Of a DNA stretch of 64,000 nucleotides, positions 17,043 through 27,791 are shown in pieces (position 1 is the stretch's first letter; each line of letters begins with the position of its first letter). This DNA is from Pectobacterium parmentieri (GTDB lineage Bacteria; Pseudomonadota; Gammaproteobacteria; Enterobacterales; Enterobacteriaceae). Location: assembly GCF_001742145.1 (NCBI RefSeq), contig NZ_CP015749.1:310001-374000 (forward strand). The letters are read 5' to 3'. The position numbers and the translations under genes are program-made. The notes below the pieces were generated by a model that did no database searches, was not told where the DNA came from, and saw only the letters and a list, made by a program, of their open reading frames with translations.

Positions 17043-17110
17043 GTGTCAGGTTTCATTCAGAAGGAAAGATGACGTCGATTTTACAACTGATGAACGTGTA
17101 AAGGAAAGAA

Positions 17111-17133
17111 CAGGCCGTCATATTGACGGCCTG
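17111..17133 (-). terminator. Terminator of fadE
   Basis: A perfect 10-bp stem, CAGGCCGTCA with TGACGGCCTG, and a 3-base loop lie just beyond the fadE stop. On the minus strand it is followed by TTCTTTCCTT, typical of Rho-independent termination. Confidence 0.7.
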
Positions 17134-17140
17134 ATTCTAT

Positions 17141-19588
17141 TTATGCCACTTCGGTTTTTCTTTCCGGCTGTGATACCGATTTAGGTTTGTTGGCGGCCAG
17201 TGCATCGAACGCAAAGTCGTCCACGTTGATAGAACGCAAGCGGCTGGCTTCGGCTTTAGTCAGAATATCCGCTTCTTCCACAGTAATTTGACCTTCTACC
17301 AGTGCCTGTTCTGCCAACTGATCCAATCGCATGAATGACAGCGGTTTATCGCTGGCTTTCGACAGGCGTTGGTAAATAGGCTCGGCGGCGATGATATCCA
17401 GCAAGGCTTCTTCCATCAGCCCAACGGGGTTATGTTCGCTGGCAACCAGATATTGGCCGCGTCCCAGACGATTGCGCGTTTCCGATGGCGTTTGCAGAAT
17501 CTTCGCAACCTCATGATCGAGGTGGTCAGACGGTGCAGCGTAACGTCGTCCCAGCGGGAAGATAATGAAGGTCAATAACCCTGCGACGACACGATTCGGG
17601 AAGTTACGCAGCAGATCGTCCAGCGCCTGTTCTGCCTGATGTAGACTGTCCTGCACGCCCCAGTGCACCAGCGGGAGATCCGCTTTCTGACGACCTTCAT
17701 CCTCATAGCGTTTCAGTGTCGCAGAAGCCAGATAGAGCTGGCTGAGAATATCCCCCAGACGGGCTGAGATACGCTCACGACGCTTCAGGCTACCGCCGAG
17801 TACCGCCATCGACACATCCGCCAACAGTGCCAGGTTTGCGCTGAGTCGGTTGAGCTGTTGATAGTAGCGACGCGTTTTGTCGTTCACTGGTGCGCGGCTT
17901 AGAAGGCCGTTGGTCAGGCCAAGCCAGAAGCTGCGCACTTTGTTGCTGGCGACGTGCCCGACGTGTCCAACCAGCGCCCGGTCAAAGCGTGGCACATCGT
18001 TGTCCTGTGCGGCTGCCATTTCATCCAAAACATAAGGATGACAGCGGATTGCGCCTTGCCCGAAGATGATCATACTGCGCGTCAGGATATTGGCCCCTTC
18101 CACGGTGATGGCAATCGGTGCGCCCTGATAGCTGCGTGCCAGAAAGTTGGATGGACCGAGACAGATACCTTTACCGCCGGCGATATCCATCGCATCCAGC
18201 ACGCTGCGCTGACCGCGGTGGGTACAGTGATATTTGACGATAGCGGAGAGCACCGCTGGTTTTTCCCCCTGCATGATGCCGCTGGTAATCAACGTCGCAG
18301 CGGCATCCATCACATAAGCATTGCCCGCGATGCGTGCCAGCGGCTCTTCGATGCCTTCCATCTTGCCGATAGAGATTTTGAACTGGCGGCGGATGTGGGC
18401 ATAAGCACCAATACCGAGGGCTATCGACTTCAGGCCGCCAGTGGAATTGGACGGTAGCGTAATACCGCGCCCGACTGACAGGCATTCCATCAGCATGCGC
18501 CAGCCCTGACCGGCCATCTTCGCACCACCGATGATGTAATCCAGCGGAACAAAAATGTTCTCACCCTGCGTCGGCCCGTTCTGGAACGGAACGTTCAGCG
18601 GGAAATGGCGGCGGCCGATTTTAACGCCATCGGTATCCGTCGGAATTAATGCACAGGTAATGCCTACGTCATCCTCATCACCTAGCAGGTGGTCAGGATC
18701 GTATAGCTTAAAGGCCAGCCCAAGCACGGTGGCGACTGGCGCGAGTGTGATATAGCGTTTGTTCCAGGTCAGACGCATGCCCACGACCTGTTCCCCGTGC
18801 CAGTTGCCATAGCAGACAATGCCGGTATCGGGAATCGAGCCGGCATCTGAACCGGCCTCCGGGCTGGTTAGCGCAAAGCAGGGAACTTCCTGACCGCGTG
18901 CCAGACGTGGCAGGTAGTGATCTTTTTGCGCCTCCGTCCCGTAGTGTTGTAGCAGTTCGCCGGGGCCGAGTGAGTTGGGCACACCGACGGTGATCGCCAC
19001 AATACTGGATACGCCTGCCAGTTTTTGCAGCACCTGTGCTTGTGCATAGGCGGAGAATTCCAGCCCACCATATTGTTTTTTGATGATCATGGCGAAGAAG
19101 CGATGTTCTTTTAAAAACGCCCATAGTTCCGGTGGAATATCAGCGCGTTCGTGGGTGATTTCAAAGTCGTTGGCCATCCGGCAGGCTTCTTCAACTGGCC
19201 CGTCGATAAATGCCTGCTCTTCAGCGGTCAATTGCGGACGCGGGTAGTGATGCAGCTTTTTCCAGTCCGGCGCGCCGCGAAATAGATCGCCTTCCCACCA
19301 GGTCGTTCCTGCATCGATCGCTTCTTTCTCCGTGTTCGACATCGGCGGCATGACCTTCTGGAACATGCGCAGCGCGGAAGCGGAAACCAGTTTTTGACGC
19401 AGGGCGGGAACCGTGATCGGAACCAGTAAAATCACAAGTGGAATCATCAACCAGATGGGCCACAGCAACATGGCGGACATCGCTGCAAAGTACGCCAGTA
19501 GGATGGCACTGCCGAGCAGTAGGCTGAGCCGATGGTAAAACATCGCCCCGATAATAATCAGTAGGAGGAGGGTACTGATAGCAACCAT
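17141..19588 (-). CDS. fadE: Acyl-CoA dehydrogenase FadE
   Basis: The 815-residue protein matches the usual length of enterobacterial FadE. It begins with two to three hydrophobic segments ([14 protein letters not shown] and following) that would anchor it to the inner membrane. A large flavin-dependent acyl-CoA dehydrogenase part follows ([15 protein letters not shown] for FAD/substrate binding; [19 protein letters not shown] later). It does the first dehydrogenation of fatty acid beta-oxidation. A FadR-like palindrome lies about 120 bp upstream of the start. It is monocistronic. Confidence 0.95.
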   Translation of the reverse strand: MVAISTLLLLIIIGAMFYHRLSLLLGSAILLAYFAAMSAMLLWPIWLMIPLVILLVPITVPALRQKLVSASALRMFQKVMPPMSNTEKEAIDAGTTWWEGDLFRGAPDWKKLHHYPRPQLTAEEQAFIDGPVEEACRMANDFEITHERADIPPELWAFLKEHRFFAMIIKKQYGGLEFSAYAQAQVLQKLAGVSSIVAITVGVPNSLGPGELLQHYGTEAQKDHYLPRLARGQEVPCFALTSPEAGSDAGSIPDTGIVCYGNWHGEQVVGMRLTWNKRYITLAPVATVLGLAFKLYDPDHLLGDEDDVGITCALIPTDTDGVKIGRRHFPLNVPFQNGPTQGENIFVPLDYIIGGAKMAGQGWRMLMECLSVGRGITLPSNSTGGLKSIALGIGAYAHIRRQFKISIGKMEGIEEPLARIAGNAYVMDAAATLITSGIMQGEKPAVLSAIVKYHCTHRGQRSVLDAMDIAGGKGICLGPSNFLARSYQGAPIAITVEGANILTRSMIIFGQGAIRCHPYVLDEMAAAQDNDVPRFDRALVGHVGHVASNKVRSFWLGLTNGLLSRAPVNDKTRRYYQQLNRLSANLALLADVSMAVLGGSLKRRERISARLGDILSQLYLASATLKRYEDEGRQKADLPLVHWGVQDSLHQAEQALDDLLRNFPNRVVAGLLTFIIFPLGRRYAAPSDHLDHEVAKILQTPSETRNRLGRGQYLVASEHNPVGLMEEALLDIIAAEPIYQRLSKASDKPLSFMRLDQLAEQALVEGQITVEEADILTKAEASRLRSINVDDFAFDALAANKPKSVSQPERKTEVA

Positions 19589-19709
19589 AACGAGTCTCCA
19601 GCATAGTGATCGAATTGAGATTTTTACCCCGCCACCGCGTGTTTACGACAGTGGAAAGCGGGGACTATATTCATCAGTGAAATAAGGCGTAATAGGACAA
19701 TATTGTAAG

Positions 19710-19720
19710 AGGTCTGACCT
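19710..19720. promoter_or_regulatory. FadR-like operator upstream of fadE
   Basis: The palindrome AGGTCTGACCT matches the core of FadR operators (GGTCnGACC) and lies in the promoter region of fadE. FadR represses fad genes in the absence of long-chain acyl-CoA. The flanking bases are only partly conserved. Confidence 0.65.
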
Positions 19721-19936
19721 GTTGCTTATATTTGTTGTAGTTTATCTGCTTATTTTTATCAATTTGTTTACATCATAATTACAACTCACTTCACAAACCA
19801 AGTGGCTGCCGTGAGTTTTCTGACAGGCATCAGCGATCCTCTCGATCCCGTGATTACACGCTTCTCGCTGTTGGTACGATCCGCTACACTGCAACACAGA
19901 ATAGAATGCTGTCACCAGACAAAATGAGAGGGTTCC

Positions 19937-20518
19937 ATGTATCAGGATTTAATCCGTAGTGAGCTGAAAGAAGCGGCAGAAACACTGAATAATTTCTTGA
20001 GTGATGATGCGAATATTCAGTCGATTCAAAACGCTGCGGTATTGTTGGCTAACGCTTTTAAAGCGGGTGGTAAAGTGATCTCCTGCGGTAACGGTGGCTC
20101 ACACTGTGATGCGATGCACTTTGCTGAAGAACTGACGGGTCGCTACCGTGAAAATCGTCCTGGCTACCCGGCTATTGCGATTTCCGATCCAAGCCACCTG
20201 TCCTGTGTCAGCAATGATTTTGGCTACGATTTTGTCTTCTCCCGTTACGTTGAATCACTGGGACGTGAAGGCGATGTGCTGTTGGGGATTTCCACTTCCG
20301 GTAATTCTGGCAATATTATTAAAGCGATTGCGGCGGCAAAAGCGAAAGGCATGAAGGTCATTACGCTAACGGGGAAAGACGGCGGTAAAATGGCAGGATC
20401 GGCCGATGTAGAAATCCGTGTTCCGCACTTCGGCTATGCTGACCGCATTCAGGAAATCCATATCAAAGCGATTCACATCCTGATTCAACTGATTGAAAAA
20501 GAGATGGCAGATCAGTAA
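19937..20518 (+). CDS. gmhA: Sedoheptulose-7-phosphate isomerase
   Basis: The 193-residue SIS-domain protein is nearly identical in layout to E. coli GmhA/LpcA. It has [21 protein letters not shown] near residues 53-72 and [11 protein letters not shown] near residue 120. It turns sedoheptulose-7-phosphate into glycero-manno-heptose-7-phosphate, the first step towards the heptose of the lipopolysaccharide inner core. A GAGAGGG ribosome site precedes ATG. It is followed by yafJ. Confidence 0.95.
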
Positions 20519-20534
20519 GCCGCTTAATAATAGG

Positions 20535-20593
20535 TTCTAAATAGTTCGAGTTTCAGGTCGCTAACGCATAGGCAACGTGAAATATGACGAGAA
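20535..20593. repeat. Degenerate dispersed repeat (MITE-like)
   Basis: AAATAGTTCGAG, a short interval, CTAACGCATAGGCAACGTGAA and ATATGACG follow the same order as the copy at 38449-38513 (AAATAATTCGAG, CCAACGCATATGCAGC, TTGAAGTATAACGG). This suggests a diverged copy of a dispersed intergenic repeat found in soft-rot and related enterobacteria. Confidence 0.5.
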
Positions 20594-20612
20594 GGGAAGG
20601 GTAGGAAGTCAG

Positions 20613-21380
20613 ATGTGTGAACTGCTGGGGATGAGCGCGAATGTACCGACGGATATCTGCTTTAGTTTTACCGGGCTGATACAACGCGGTGGGAACACCG
20701 GGCCGCACCGGGATGGCTGGGGGATTACCTTTTATGAAGGGAATGGTTGTCGCACGTTCAAAGATCCGCTGCCAAGCTATAACTCGCCGATTGCCCGGCT
20801 GGTGCAGGATTATCCGATCAAATCGTGCGCGGTGATTTCACATATTCGACAGGCGAATCGCGGCGCGGTGTCGTTGGAAAATACCCATCCCTTTACCCGT
20901 GAGCTGTGGGGACGAAACTGGACGTATGCCCACAACGGGCAACTGAAAGGCTACAACACCCTGAAAACGGGGATGTTTCGCCCTGTCGGCCAGACGGACA
21001 GCGAATTTGCTTTCTGCTGGCTGTTGTCCCAACTGTCTGAGCGCTATCCGCGCACGCCGGGCAACTGGCCTGCAGTATTCCGCTATATCGCTAAACAAGC
21101 GGATGTCTTGCGGGAGAAAGGCGTGTTTAACATGCTGCTGTCGGACGGGCGTTTTGTGATGGGGTATTGCTCAACCAAACTCTATTGGATCACCCGCCGC
21201 GCGCCGTTTGGTAAAGCGACGCTGTTGGATCAGGATGTAGAGATTGATTTCCAACAGCAGACAACACCCAATGATGTTGTCACCGTGCTGGCGACGCAGC
21301 CGCTAACGGGTAACGAAACCTGGCATCAGATCATGCCAGGTGAATTCGTTCTATTTTGTTTCGGCGAGCGCATACTTTAA
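20613..21380 (+). CDS. yafJ: Class II glutamine amidotransferase YafJ
   Basis: The 255-residue protein begins MCELLGMSANVPTD. The cysteine directly after the initiator methionine is the N-terminal nucleophile of class II (Ntn) glutamine amidotransferases, so ATG at 20613 is the right start rather than an upstream in-frame ATG at 20577. GPHRDGWGITFYEG and SHIRQANRGAVSLENTHPF are family motifs. The acceptor substrate is unknown. AGGA lies 7 bases before the start. The 3' end overlaps the convergent dpaA by 30 bp. Confidence 0.9.
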   Translation: MCELLGMSANVPTDICFSFTGLIQRGGNTGPHRDGWGITFYEGNGCRTFKDPLPSYNSPIARLVQDYPIKSCAVISHIRQANRGAVSLENTHPFTRELWGRNWTYAHNGQLKGYNTLKTGMFRPVGQTDSEFAFCWLLSQLSERYPRTPGNWPAVFRYIAKQADVLREKGVFNMLLSDGRFVMGYCSTKLYWITRRAPFGKATLLDQDVEIDFQQQTTPNDVVTVLATQPLTGNETWHQIMPGEFVLFCFGERIL

Positions 21381-22085
21381 GGTCGGCTGACTGGTCATCA
21401 GAGGTGGATTAACGACGTATTGTCCGTTAAAAACCGTGATGGCCGGTGGCTGATTGTGCTGATTAAAGTAAGCGTACCCCGGCTGAAGCTGTTTCCAGAA
21501 GCTGGCGTAAGTGGAATTACGGTGGCGCTGCATGTTCTGCTCCGTCATGCGGAACGGATAGATGGCGATATCAATTTTCGCCTGCCCGTTGCGTAGCGCC
21601 GCTTCAGCATAGCGATAAATCACATCCATGTAATTGTTGGTCATGGCATAGCAGCCAACCGATACACATTCACCGTGGATCATTAAATAGCGGCCGGAAT
21701 ATCCTTGTGATTTATCATAGTCGTTAGGGAAACCGATATTGATCGCACGGTAATAGTGGCTGTCCGGCTTGAGCTGACGCAGATCGACCTGATAGAAGCC
21801 TTCCGGGCTTTTTAAATCGCCTTCAACGCGTTTTGGCCCTAATCCGCCCGAATATTTACAAATTGGATATTGTTCCAATAAACGATATTCGTTGCCGACT
21901 TTCGCATAAAGTTCGAATATTCGCTCTTCTTTAAAGATCTGAATATAGATCGGAGAGCCTAATAATTGCTGTTTTAATTCTTTTGCTATCGGCGCAAGCG
22001 GCGGAGACGTCTCGCTGGCGGCGCTGGTAACAACAAGAGAAGGCAAAAAAAACAACATCGCAAACGACAGCGCGATTTTTTGCAT
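21351..22085 (-). CDS. dpaA: Peptidoglycan meso-diaminopimelic acid amidase DpaA (YafK, L,D-transpeptidase fold)
   Basis: The 244-residue protein has a signal peptide (hydrophobic LFFLPSLVV, cleavage probably near SAASE) and a YkuD L,D-transpeptidase domain. The active site is H137 in LMIHGECVSVGCYAM and C145. E. coli DpaA/YafK/LdtF detaches Braun lipoprotein from peptidoglycan rather than crosslinking. This copy is full length. Its 3' end runs 30 bp into the convergent yafJ gene. Confidence 0.9.
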   Translation of the reverse strand: MQKIALSFAMLFFLPSLVVTSAASETSPPLAPIAKELKQQLLGSPIYIQIFKEERIFELYAKVGNEYRLLEQYPICKYSGGLGPKRVEGDLKSPEGFYQVDLRQLKPDSHYYRAINIGFPNDYDKSQGYSGRYLMIHGECVSVGCYAMTNNYMDVIYRYAEAALRNGQAKIDIAIYPFRMTEQNMQRHRNSTYASFWKQLQPGYAYFNQHNQPPAITVFNGQYVVNPPLMTSQPTLKYALAETK

Positions 22086-22347
22086 TATGGTTCCTGATAA
22101 TAAAATTGCTGTGCTACACGCGGCATCCGCGTCGCGCTACTGGTGTTTTAGCGAAAGCGTTGGGACAGCCGTTATCGGTATCTATTTCTTCGTCGCTGAA
22201 TAGATAACGACGAAAGCGAAATCACATTATCATTGGTTTCATATTAATCAAGCGTTGAAAAGCGCTAGGAAATAACATTTACAAAAAACGGCCCGAAAGA
22301 ATGCGGACCGCTCAGTTTGAGGTCGTTAATTGTGGGGGGTGAATGCG
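22086..22347. other. Intergenic region with no gene seen
   Basis: 262 bases between dpaA and the methyltransferase gene, both on the minus strand. The right part has an imperfect GC-rich inverted repeat (CGGCCCG, then GCGGACCG) that may terminate the methyltransferase transcript. Nothing else is recognised. Confidence 0.4.
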
Positions 22348-23118
22348 TCAGGCGCGGGTGGCTTCGATCATCATAATGTCGGTGACAAAGGAACCGTCGG
22401 CCTGTACCTCAAAATGTTGCACCACCTCGTCCGCCAGCGTTTTTTGCAACTCACGGATGGCGATAGCGAAGTGTTCTGGCGTGCGCATACGGGCGATCCA
22501 ACTGCTGAATTCCAGCGTCAACCTGTCGCTGGTGACGTTACGCACGATAAACCCTGCTTCGGTAAACAGACTCAGCCATTCGCCCGGCGCGTAATTACGC
22601 ACGTGTGAGGTATCGCGCAGTTTCTCTACCGTCTGCAAATAGCTGTCCAGCAGCGGATGGCCGGGCGACACGACATCCATCATGATTACGTGCCCACCCG
22701 GTTTCAGAACGCGCCGCATTTCACGTAACGCCTGCCCGACATCATGCCAGTGGTGGGCCGAATAACGGCTGATGATGATGTCTGCACTGCCGTTATCGAA
22801 CGGTAAAGATTCGGCTACGCCTTGCTGAACGCGGATATTATTCAGCCCTTTTTGCACAGCGGTCTGGCTCACCACATCCAACATTTGAGATGACAGGTCA
22901 TAGGCGACAACTTCTGCGACGGCCTGCGCGGCGACGAAGCTGGCATGTCCCGCGCCGCAGCCGATATCGATCACCTGCGTCTGTGGGAAAGGGGCTAATA
23001 AAGCAGCCAGACGGGTTAAGTCTTTACCCTGCGCATGTACCGCGCTGGTCAGGTAGTTCTGTGCCTGTGAGCCGAACTGGTCTTCGACACGACGATTATG
23101 ATCCTGTTGATCTTTCAT
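22348..23118 (-). CDS. Class I SAM-dependent methyltransferase (YafE-like)
   Basis: The 256-residue protein has the motifs of class I methyltransferases. Motif I is QVIDIGCGAGHAS near residues 48-60. An acidic residue follows in VVAYDLSSQML, then SRYSAHHWHD and LREMRRVLKPGGHVIMMD. It resembles the UbiE/YafE group, and the gene lies in the gmhA-yafJ-dpaA neighbourhood, where yafE also occurs in other enterobacteria. The substrate is unknown. It is divergent from an XRE regulator gene 213 bp away, which may control it. Confidence 0.8.
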   Translation of the reverse strand: MKDQQDHNRRVEDQFGSQAQNYLTSAVHAQGKDLTRLAALLAPFPQTQVIDIGCGAGHASFVAAQAVAEVVAYDLSSQMLDVVSQTAVQKGLNNIRVQQGVAESLPFDNGSADIIISRYSAHHWHDVGQALREMRRVLKPGGHVIMMDVVSPGHPLLDSYLQTVEKLRDTSHVRNYAPGEWLSLFTEAGFIVRNVTSDRLTLEFSSWIARMRTPEHFAIAIRELQKTLADEVVQHFEVQADGSFVTDIMMIEATRA

Positions 23119-23331
23119 ATTGCTCTCGCTTTATCTCAATGGTTAAACGGCGGCGCGCCTGCCAATAAAGAAGACCTTAGTCTGAGAACACTATAATGAG
23201 GGAAAAATACGGGTACAATATGAGCATTTATACGGGTATAAAATACTCCCTGTTTGATTAACACGGTTTTTACTGATGCTGCTGTCACCGTAAGCTGCCT
23301 ATACGAACGGGATGAAAAGGACGCCTGACTG

Positions 23332-24132
23332 ATGTCTGCAAATACGTTTATGTCTGCCAATTCTCTGAGTGGCCCAAAAGCGCTGGGGGCTTTCTTACGG
23401 GCGTTGCGTGAGCGAACTACGCCGGAAATGGTCGGTCTGCCTGCCTCTGGGCGGCGGCGCACCAGCGGATTACGCCGCGAAGAATTGGCGCAAATCGCCC
23501 GAATCAGTACCACCTGGTATACCTGGCTTGAACAGGGACGTGATGTGTCTGCTTCGGCATCTGCGTTGACTCGTTTATCGCAGGCGTTAAAACTTGAACC
23601 CGCCGAGCGTGATTACCTTTTTAGCCTTGCTGGCGTGAAGGACCCTCAGAAGCAGAATAGATCCACGCCGCTGGATGCACAGGTCGCCGCCAGCCTGCAC
23701 CATATTGCCTGCCCGGCATATCTTCTGGATGGTTGCTGGAATATGCTGGCGTGGAATGCACCGTCGGAGCAGCTATTTGCCGGATGGCTGGAAAACGATC
23801 CAGAGCCGAATCTACTGCGCTTCATGTTTCTTAATCCATTGGCACGATCGCTGGTGGTGGACTGGCCGGAACGCGCCAGGCGTGTGGTGGCGGAGTTTCG
23901 TGCGGAATCAAGTCATTACGCGTCTACGGAATCCGTTCGGAAAATCGTGATGAGGCTGTGTGAAGACAGTCACGAGTTCAACCTTTGGTGGTCGCAGCAG
24001 GCCGTTACCGCCCGTGAAGGCGGCGAGCGACGTTTTCACCATCCTCTACTTGGCGATGTAGCCTACCATCAACAGACTTTCCATCCTGTCGGACATGGGG
24101 ACGTTAAACTGGTGATGCTCATCATGCAGTAA
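23332..24132 (+). CDS. XRE-family transcriptional regulator, MmyB-like
   Basis: The 266-residue protein has an N-terminal helix-turn-helix ([25 protein letters not shown], about residues 46-70). A C-terminal MmyB-like ligand-binding domain follows ([37 protein letters not shown]). MmyB-like regulators bind small hydrophobic ligands and often control a neighbouring gene. Here the likely target is the divergent methyltransferase gene. AAGGA lies 10 bases before the chosen ATG; ATG at 23350 is a possible alternative. Confidence 0.8.
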   Translation: MSANTFMSANSLSGPKALGAFLRALRERTTPEMVGLPASGRRRTSGLRREELAQIARISTTWYTWLEQGRDVSASASALTRLSQALKLEPAERDYLFSLAGVKDPQKQNRSTPLDAQVAASLHHIACPAYLLDGCWNMLAWNAPSEQLFAGWLENDPEPNLLRFMFLNPLARSLVVDWPERARRVVAEFRAESSHYASTESVRKIVMRLCEDSHEFNLWWSQQAVTAREGGERRFHHPLLGDVAYHQQTFHPVGHGDVKLVMLIMQ

Positions 24133-24172
24133 ACGCGTCAGCATCACGCAACTTGTCTACACTGACTTTGAT

Positions 24173-24188
24173 CTGTATATTCATACAG
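24173..24188. promoter_or_regulatory. LexA operator (SOS box) of dinB
   Basis: CTGTATATTCATACAG matches the SOS box pattern CTGT-N8-ACAG with the usual alternating AT centre. It is 19 bp before the dinB start, so dinB is very probably LexA-repressed and induced by DNA damage. Confidence 0.9.
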
Positions 24189-24206
24189 TGTTATCAGAGG
24201 GCCTGT

Positions 24207-25265
24207 ATGCGCAAAATCATTCATGTTGATATGGACTGCTTCTACGCAGCAATTGAGATGCGTGATAACCCGCGCCTGCGCGATATCCCTCTGGCGATTG
24301 GTGGAAGCGCCGATCGACGTGGTGTCATCAGTACCGCTAACTATCCTGCCCGACGTTACGGTGTCCGCAGCGCGATGGCAACGGCAACCGCCTTGCGCTT
24401 GTGTCCACAGCTCACGTTGTTACCGGGGCGTATGGAGGTGTATAAGTCCACTTCGCGCCAAATCCGCGAGATATTTTCCCGCTACACCGCACTGATTGAA
24501 CCCCTTTCTCTGGATGAAGCCTATCTGGATGTCACCGATAGCCCGCACTGTAACGGTTCGGCGACGCGCATTGCCGAAGAAATCCGTAGAACCATTGCGA
24601 ATGAATTGAATCTGACAGCTTCGGCAGGCATTGCGCCGATCAAGTTTCTGGCGAAGATCGCGTCCGAGTTAAATAAGCCGAATGGACAATATGTGATTAC
24701 ACCGGAGCAGGTGGATGATTTCCTGCTGGCGCTGCCGCTGGAGAAGATCCCTGGCGTAGGGAAAGTGACGGCGAAACGGCTGGAAGAGCGTGGGCTGTAT
24801 ACCTGTACCGATGTGCGGGGGTATGCGCTGGCGGATCTGCTGAAAGAATTCGGCAAGTTTGGCCGCGTGCTGTGGGAGCGATGTCAGGGGATCGACGATA
24901 GGCAGATTTCACCGGATCGGCTGAGGAAATCGGTCGGGGTGGAGAAGACGCTGGCGCAGGATATCCATGACTGGGATCAGTGTGAAAACCTGATTGAACA
25001 GCTTTATCAGGAGCTGGAAGTCCGTTTGCAACGGGTGAAACCCGATCTGCATATTGCGCGTCAGGGCGTCAAACTCAAGTTTGATGATTTTCAGCAAACG
25101 ACGCAGGAACATGTGTGGCCGATGTTGAATAAACAGGATTTGTTGAAGCTGGCGCAACAAACCTGGCAGGAGCGACGTAAATCTCGAGGCGTCCGACTGG
25201 TTGGGCTGCATGTGACGCTGCTCGACCCGCAAATTGAGCGACAGCTAGTATTTGATTGGGGATAG
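24207..25265 (+). CDS. dinB: DNA polymerase IV
   Basis: The 352-residue Y-family translesion polymerase has catalytic acids D8 (HVDMDCFYA), D103 and E104 ([10 protein letters not shown]). It has the [17 protein letters not shown] helix-hairpin-helix and a C-terminal little-finger domain ending [10 protein letters not shown], with a sliding-clamp-binding tail. I chose ATG at 24207, which gives the family start [10 protein letters not shown]. An in-frame upstream start at 24153 would precede the LexA box. It is convergent with pepD. Confidence 0.95.
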   Translation: MRKIIHVDMDCFYAAIEMRDNPRLRDIPLAIGGSADRRGVISTANYPARRYGVRSAMATATALRLCPQLTLLPGRMEVYKSTSRQIREIFSRYTALIEPLSLDEAYLDVTDSPHCNGSATRIAEEIRRTIANELNLTASAGIAPIKFLAKIASELNKPNGQYVITPEQVDDFLLALPLEKIPGVGKVTAKRLEERGLYTCTDVRGYALADLLKEFGKFGRVLWERCQGIDDRQISPDRLRKSVGVEKTLAQDIHDWDQCENLIEQLYQELEVRLQRVKPDLHIARQGVKLKFDDFQQTTQEHVWPMLNKQDLLKLAQQTWQERRKSRGVRLVGLHVTLLDPQIERQLVFDWG

Positions 25266-25283
25266 CAGGGGCTGGCTGGGAGT

Positions 25284-25317
25284 AAAAAGGCGACAGATAT
25301 CCGTCGCCTCGGTTTTT
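25284..25317. terminator. Bidirectional terminator between dinB and pepD
   Basis: AGGCGAC (25288-25294) pairs with GTCGCCT (25303-25309). An A-run precedes the stem and a T-run follows it, so it can stop transcription from both convergent genes. Confidence 0.8.
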
Positions 25318-25329
25318 ACAACAATACGC

Positions 25330-26790
25330 TTAGGCGCGTGGCGGAATCGCTTTCAGCAATTCTGTCAGCAATTTCCAGTACAGATCCACGCTGCCGATGT
25401 GAACTTGCTCATCCGGCGAGTGCGGTCCGGTGATGGTCGGCCCAATGGAAACCATATCCATGTCTGGATACGGCTTCTTGAACAGGCCACATTCCAGACC
25501 TGCGTGGATCACCATGATGTTCGGCGTCTTATTGAACAGCTTCTGATAGGTTTCGCGCACCAGCGCCATGACCGGCGAATGTGCATCCGGCTGCCAGCCT
25601 GGATAGCCGCCTTTCGGCGATGTTTTTGCGCCAGCCAATTCACCCAACGCTGTCAACGTACCAACTACGGCGTCTTTACCGCTGTCGATCAGTGAACGAA
25701 TCAGGCAGATAATTTCTGCGTGGTCGTCTTCCATGGTGACAACGCCGAGGTTCAGTGAGGTTTCCACCACGCCTTTGACATCGTCGCTCATGCGGATCAC
25801 GCCGTTTGGCGTCGCGTTGAGCAGCGCCAGTAGACGGTCGCGGCAGTCCTGCGTCAGCGGGTGCTCATTGCTGTCGTTGGCTTCCACCAGCACAGTCAGG
25901 TTTTTCTCAACGGCAGACAGCTCATTTTTCAACACGGCCAGATACTCCTGGCTCAGCGTCTTCAACTGTTCGACGTTAGCGGCAGGCAGTGACAGCGTGG
26001 CGAAGGCTTCACGTGGAATCGCGTTACGCAGTGTACCGCCGTTCAGATCGAGAATGCGGAGATCCAATGCTTTCGCCTGCTCGAACAGGAAGCGTGCCAG
26101 CAGCTTGTTGGCGTTGCCCAACCCCAGATGGATATCGCAGCCAGAATGGCCGCCTTTCAGCCCTTTAATCGTCAGTTTCAACGTTTGATAACCAACAGGC
26201 GGCATTTCGCGCACCAGCGGCAGACGGGTAATGAAATCAATACCGCCCGCGCAACCCATGTAGATTTCGCCTTCTTCTTCTGAATCGGTATTGATCAGAA
26301 TTTCGCCTTGAAGCCAGTTAGGTTGCAGGCCAAACGCGCCATCCATGCCTGCTTCTTCGGTCATCGTCAGCAGCACTTCCAGTGGGCCGTGCTCGACGTT
26401 TGGAGCGGCCAGCACCGCTAGTGCGGAAGCCATACCAATACCGTTATCTGCGCCTAACGTGGTGCCGCGTGCTTTGAGCCATTCACCGTCAACATAAGGC
26501 TGGATAGGATCGGTCGTAAAATCGTGTACGGTATCGTTGTTTTTCTGCGGCACCATGTCCAGATGCGCCTGCAACACGACAGGTTTACGGTTTTCCATGC
26601 CTGCGGTTGCCGCTTTGCGCAGCAGAATATTGCCAACCTGATCGCGCTCGGCATAGATGCCTTTCTCTTTAGCCCATTCCAGAATATGCGCGGCCAGCGC
26701 TTCCTCATGATAAGAAGGGTGCGGGATAGAACAGATTTTAGCGAAAATATCCCACAGAGGCTGGGGGGAAAGTTGAGACAATTCAGACAC
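25330..26790 (-). CDS. pepD: Beta-Ala-His dipeptidase / aminoacyl-histidine dipeptidase PepD
   Basis: The 486-residue M20-family metallopeptidase matches E. coli PepD over its length. Zinc-site motifs are visible: LQAHLDMVPQKN, GADNGIGMA, MTEEAGMDGAFG and VIHAGLECGLF. It hydrolyses Xaa-His and other dipeptides in the cytoplasm. Translation starts at GTG (26790), giving MSELSQLSPQPLW, with GGAG upstream; this is the same non-ATG start as in E. coli, as I recall. It is divergent from gpt. Confidence 0.95.
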   Translation of the reverse strand: MSELSQLSPQPLWDIFAKICSIPHPSYHEEALAAHILEWAKEKGIYAERDQVGNILLRKAATAGMENRKPVVLQAHLDMVPQKNNDTVHDFTTDPIQPYVDGEWLKARGTTLGADNGIGMASALAVLAAPNVEHGPLEVLLTMTEEAGMDGAFGLQPNWLQGEILINTDSEEEGEIYMGCAGGIDFITRLPLVREMPPVGYQTLKLTIKGLKGGHSGCDIHLGLGNANKLLARFLFEQAKALDLRILDLNGGTLRNAIPREAFATLSLPAANVEQLKTLSQEYLAVLKNELSAVEKNLTVLVEANDSNEHPLTQDCRDRLLALLNATPNGVIRMSDDVKGVVETSLNLGVVTMEDDHAEIICLIRSLIDSGKDAVVGTLTALGELAGAKTSPKGGYPGWQPDAHSPVMALVRETYQKLFNKTPNIMVIHAGLECGLFKKPYPDMDMVSIGPTITGPHSPDEQVHIGSVDLYWKLLTELLKAIPPRA

Positions 26791-27120
26791 TATTGCAGTC
26801 TCCTTTTTAGCGGCCAGCCTTCGCGTTCTGGCGGGCAGGGCTATAGGTTAAAAGTTAATCGTGGTTAGCCATTTAACATGGCGTGTTGCAACAGAATATC
26901 ATTTTCCATCAAAGCAGGGGAAATTGCCGTCGTCCCCGCTTATTTTCCCCGCTGAAATATGAATCCGCAGGTTTGGCAGGGCGCAGGTTATCAGGAAAAA
27001 CTCGGTTCTCTCGTTGAGAAAAACTGGTTTTTATGTTGTTGGCTATCTATAATCTCGCGCAACCTTTTTCCCCCCTCAGACTCAACTTAAGCCGGTTTTT
27101 ATTCGGCTGGGATATATTTT

Positions 27121-27579
27121 ATGAGCGAAAAGTACGTCGTAACCTGGGATATGTTGCAAATTCATGCCCGCAAACTGGCACAGCGTTTACTGCCAGCCGA
27201 TCAATGGAAAGGCATCATTGCCGTCAGTCGTGGTGGTCTGGTTCCTGGCGCGCTGCTGGCGCGTGAGCTTGGCATTCGTCACGTTGATACCGTTTGCATC
27301 TCCAGTTATGACCATGACAACCAGCGCGAAATGAAAGTGATCAAGCGTGCCGAGGGAGATGGCGAAGGATTTATCGTGGTTGACGATCTGGTTGATACCG
27401 GTGGTACGGCAAAAGCGATTCGTGATATGTATCCGAAGGCGCATTTTGTAACCATTTTCGCCAAACCTGCTGGTCAACCGCTGGTCGATGACTACGTAAT
27501 TGATATCCCGCAGGATACTTGGATTGAACAGCCGTGGGATATGGGCGTGGTGTTTGTTCCGCCTTTGTCTGGCCGTTAA
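27121..27579 (+). CDS. gpt: Xanthine-guanine phosphoribosyltransferase
   Basis: The 152-residue purine salvage enzyme has the PRPP-binding motif [12 protein letters not shown] at residues 86-97 and the substrate-binding [10 protein letters not shown] loop near residue 35. It makes GMP and XMP from guanine and xanthine. Length equals the E. coli protein. A strong terminator follows at 27604. Confidence 0.95.
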   Translation: MSEKYVVTWDMLQIHARKLAQRLLPADQWKGIIAVSRGGLVPGALLARELGIRHVDTVCISSYDHDNQREMKVIKRAEGDGEGFIVVDDLVDTGGTAKAIRDMYPKAHFVTIFAKPAGQPLVDDYVIDIPQDTWIEQPWDMGVVFVPPLSGR

Positions 27580-27603
27580 TCGCCAGAACGAATATCGATT
27601 CCC

Positions 27604-27638
27604 AACAATGCCCGGTTTAGCCGGGCATTGTTGTTTCT
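27604..27638 (+). terminator. Terminator of gpt
   Basis: A perfect 12-bp stem (AACAATGCCCGG / CCGGGCATTGTT) with a 5-base loop is followed by GTTTCT, a good Rho-independent terminator. Confidence 0.8.
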
Positions 27639-27791
27639 ACTCTCCCGTTATTTTTAGCGTAGGCTTTGATCCGATCGTGTGTTTCTGCCGTTGGCATTTG
27701 TCTTCCCTGGCTTGAGTTCGTTACACTTTAGCGGATGACGAAGATGTCGTCTGATGTCCGCTAACAGCGGTTTACATTAATGGAGGCTGCT

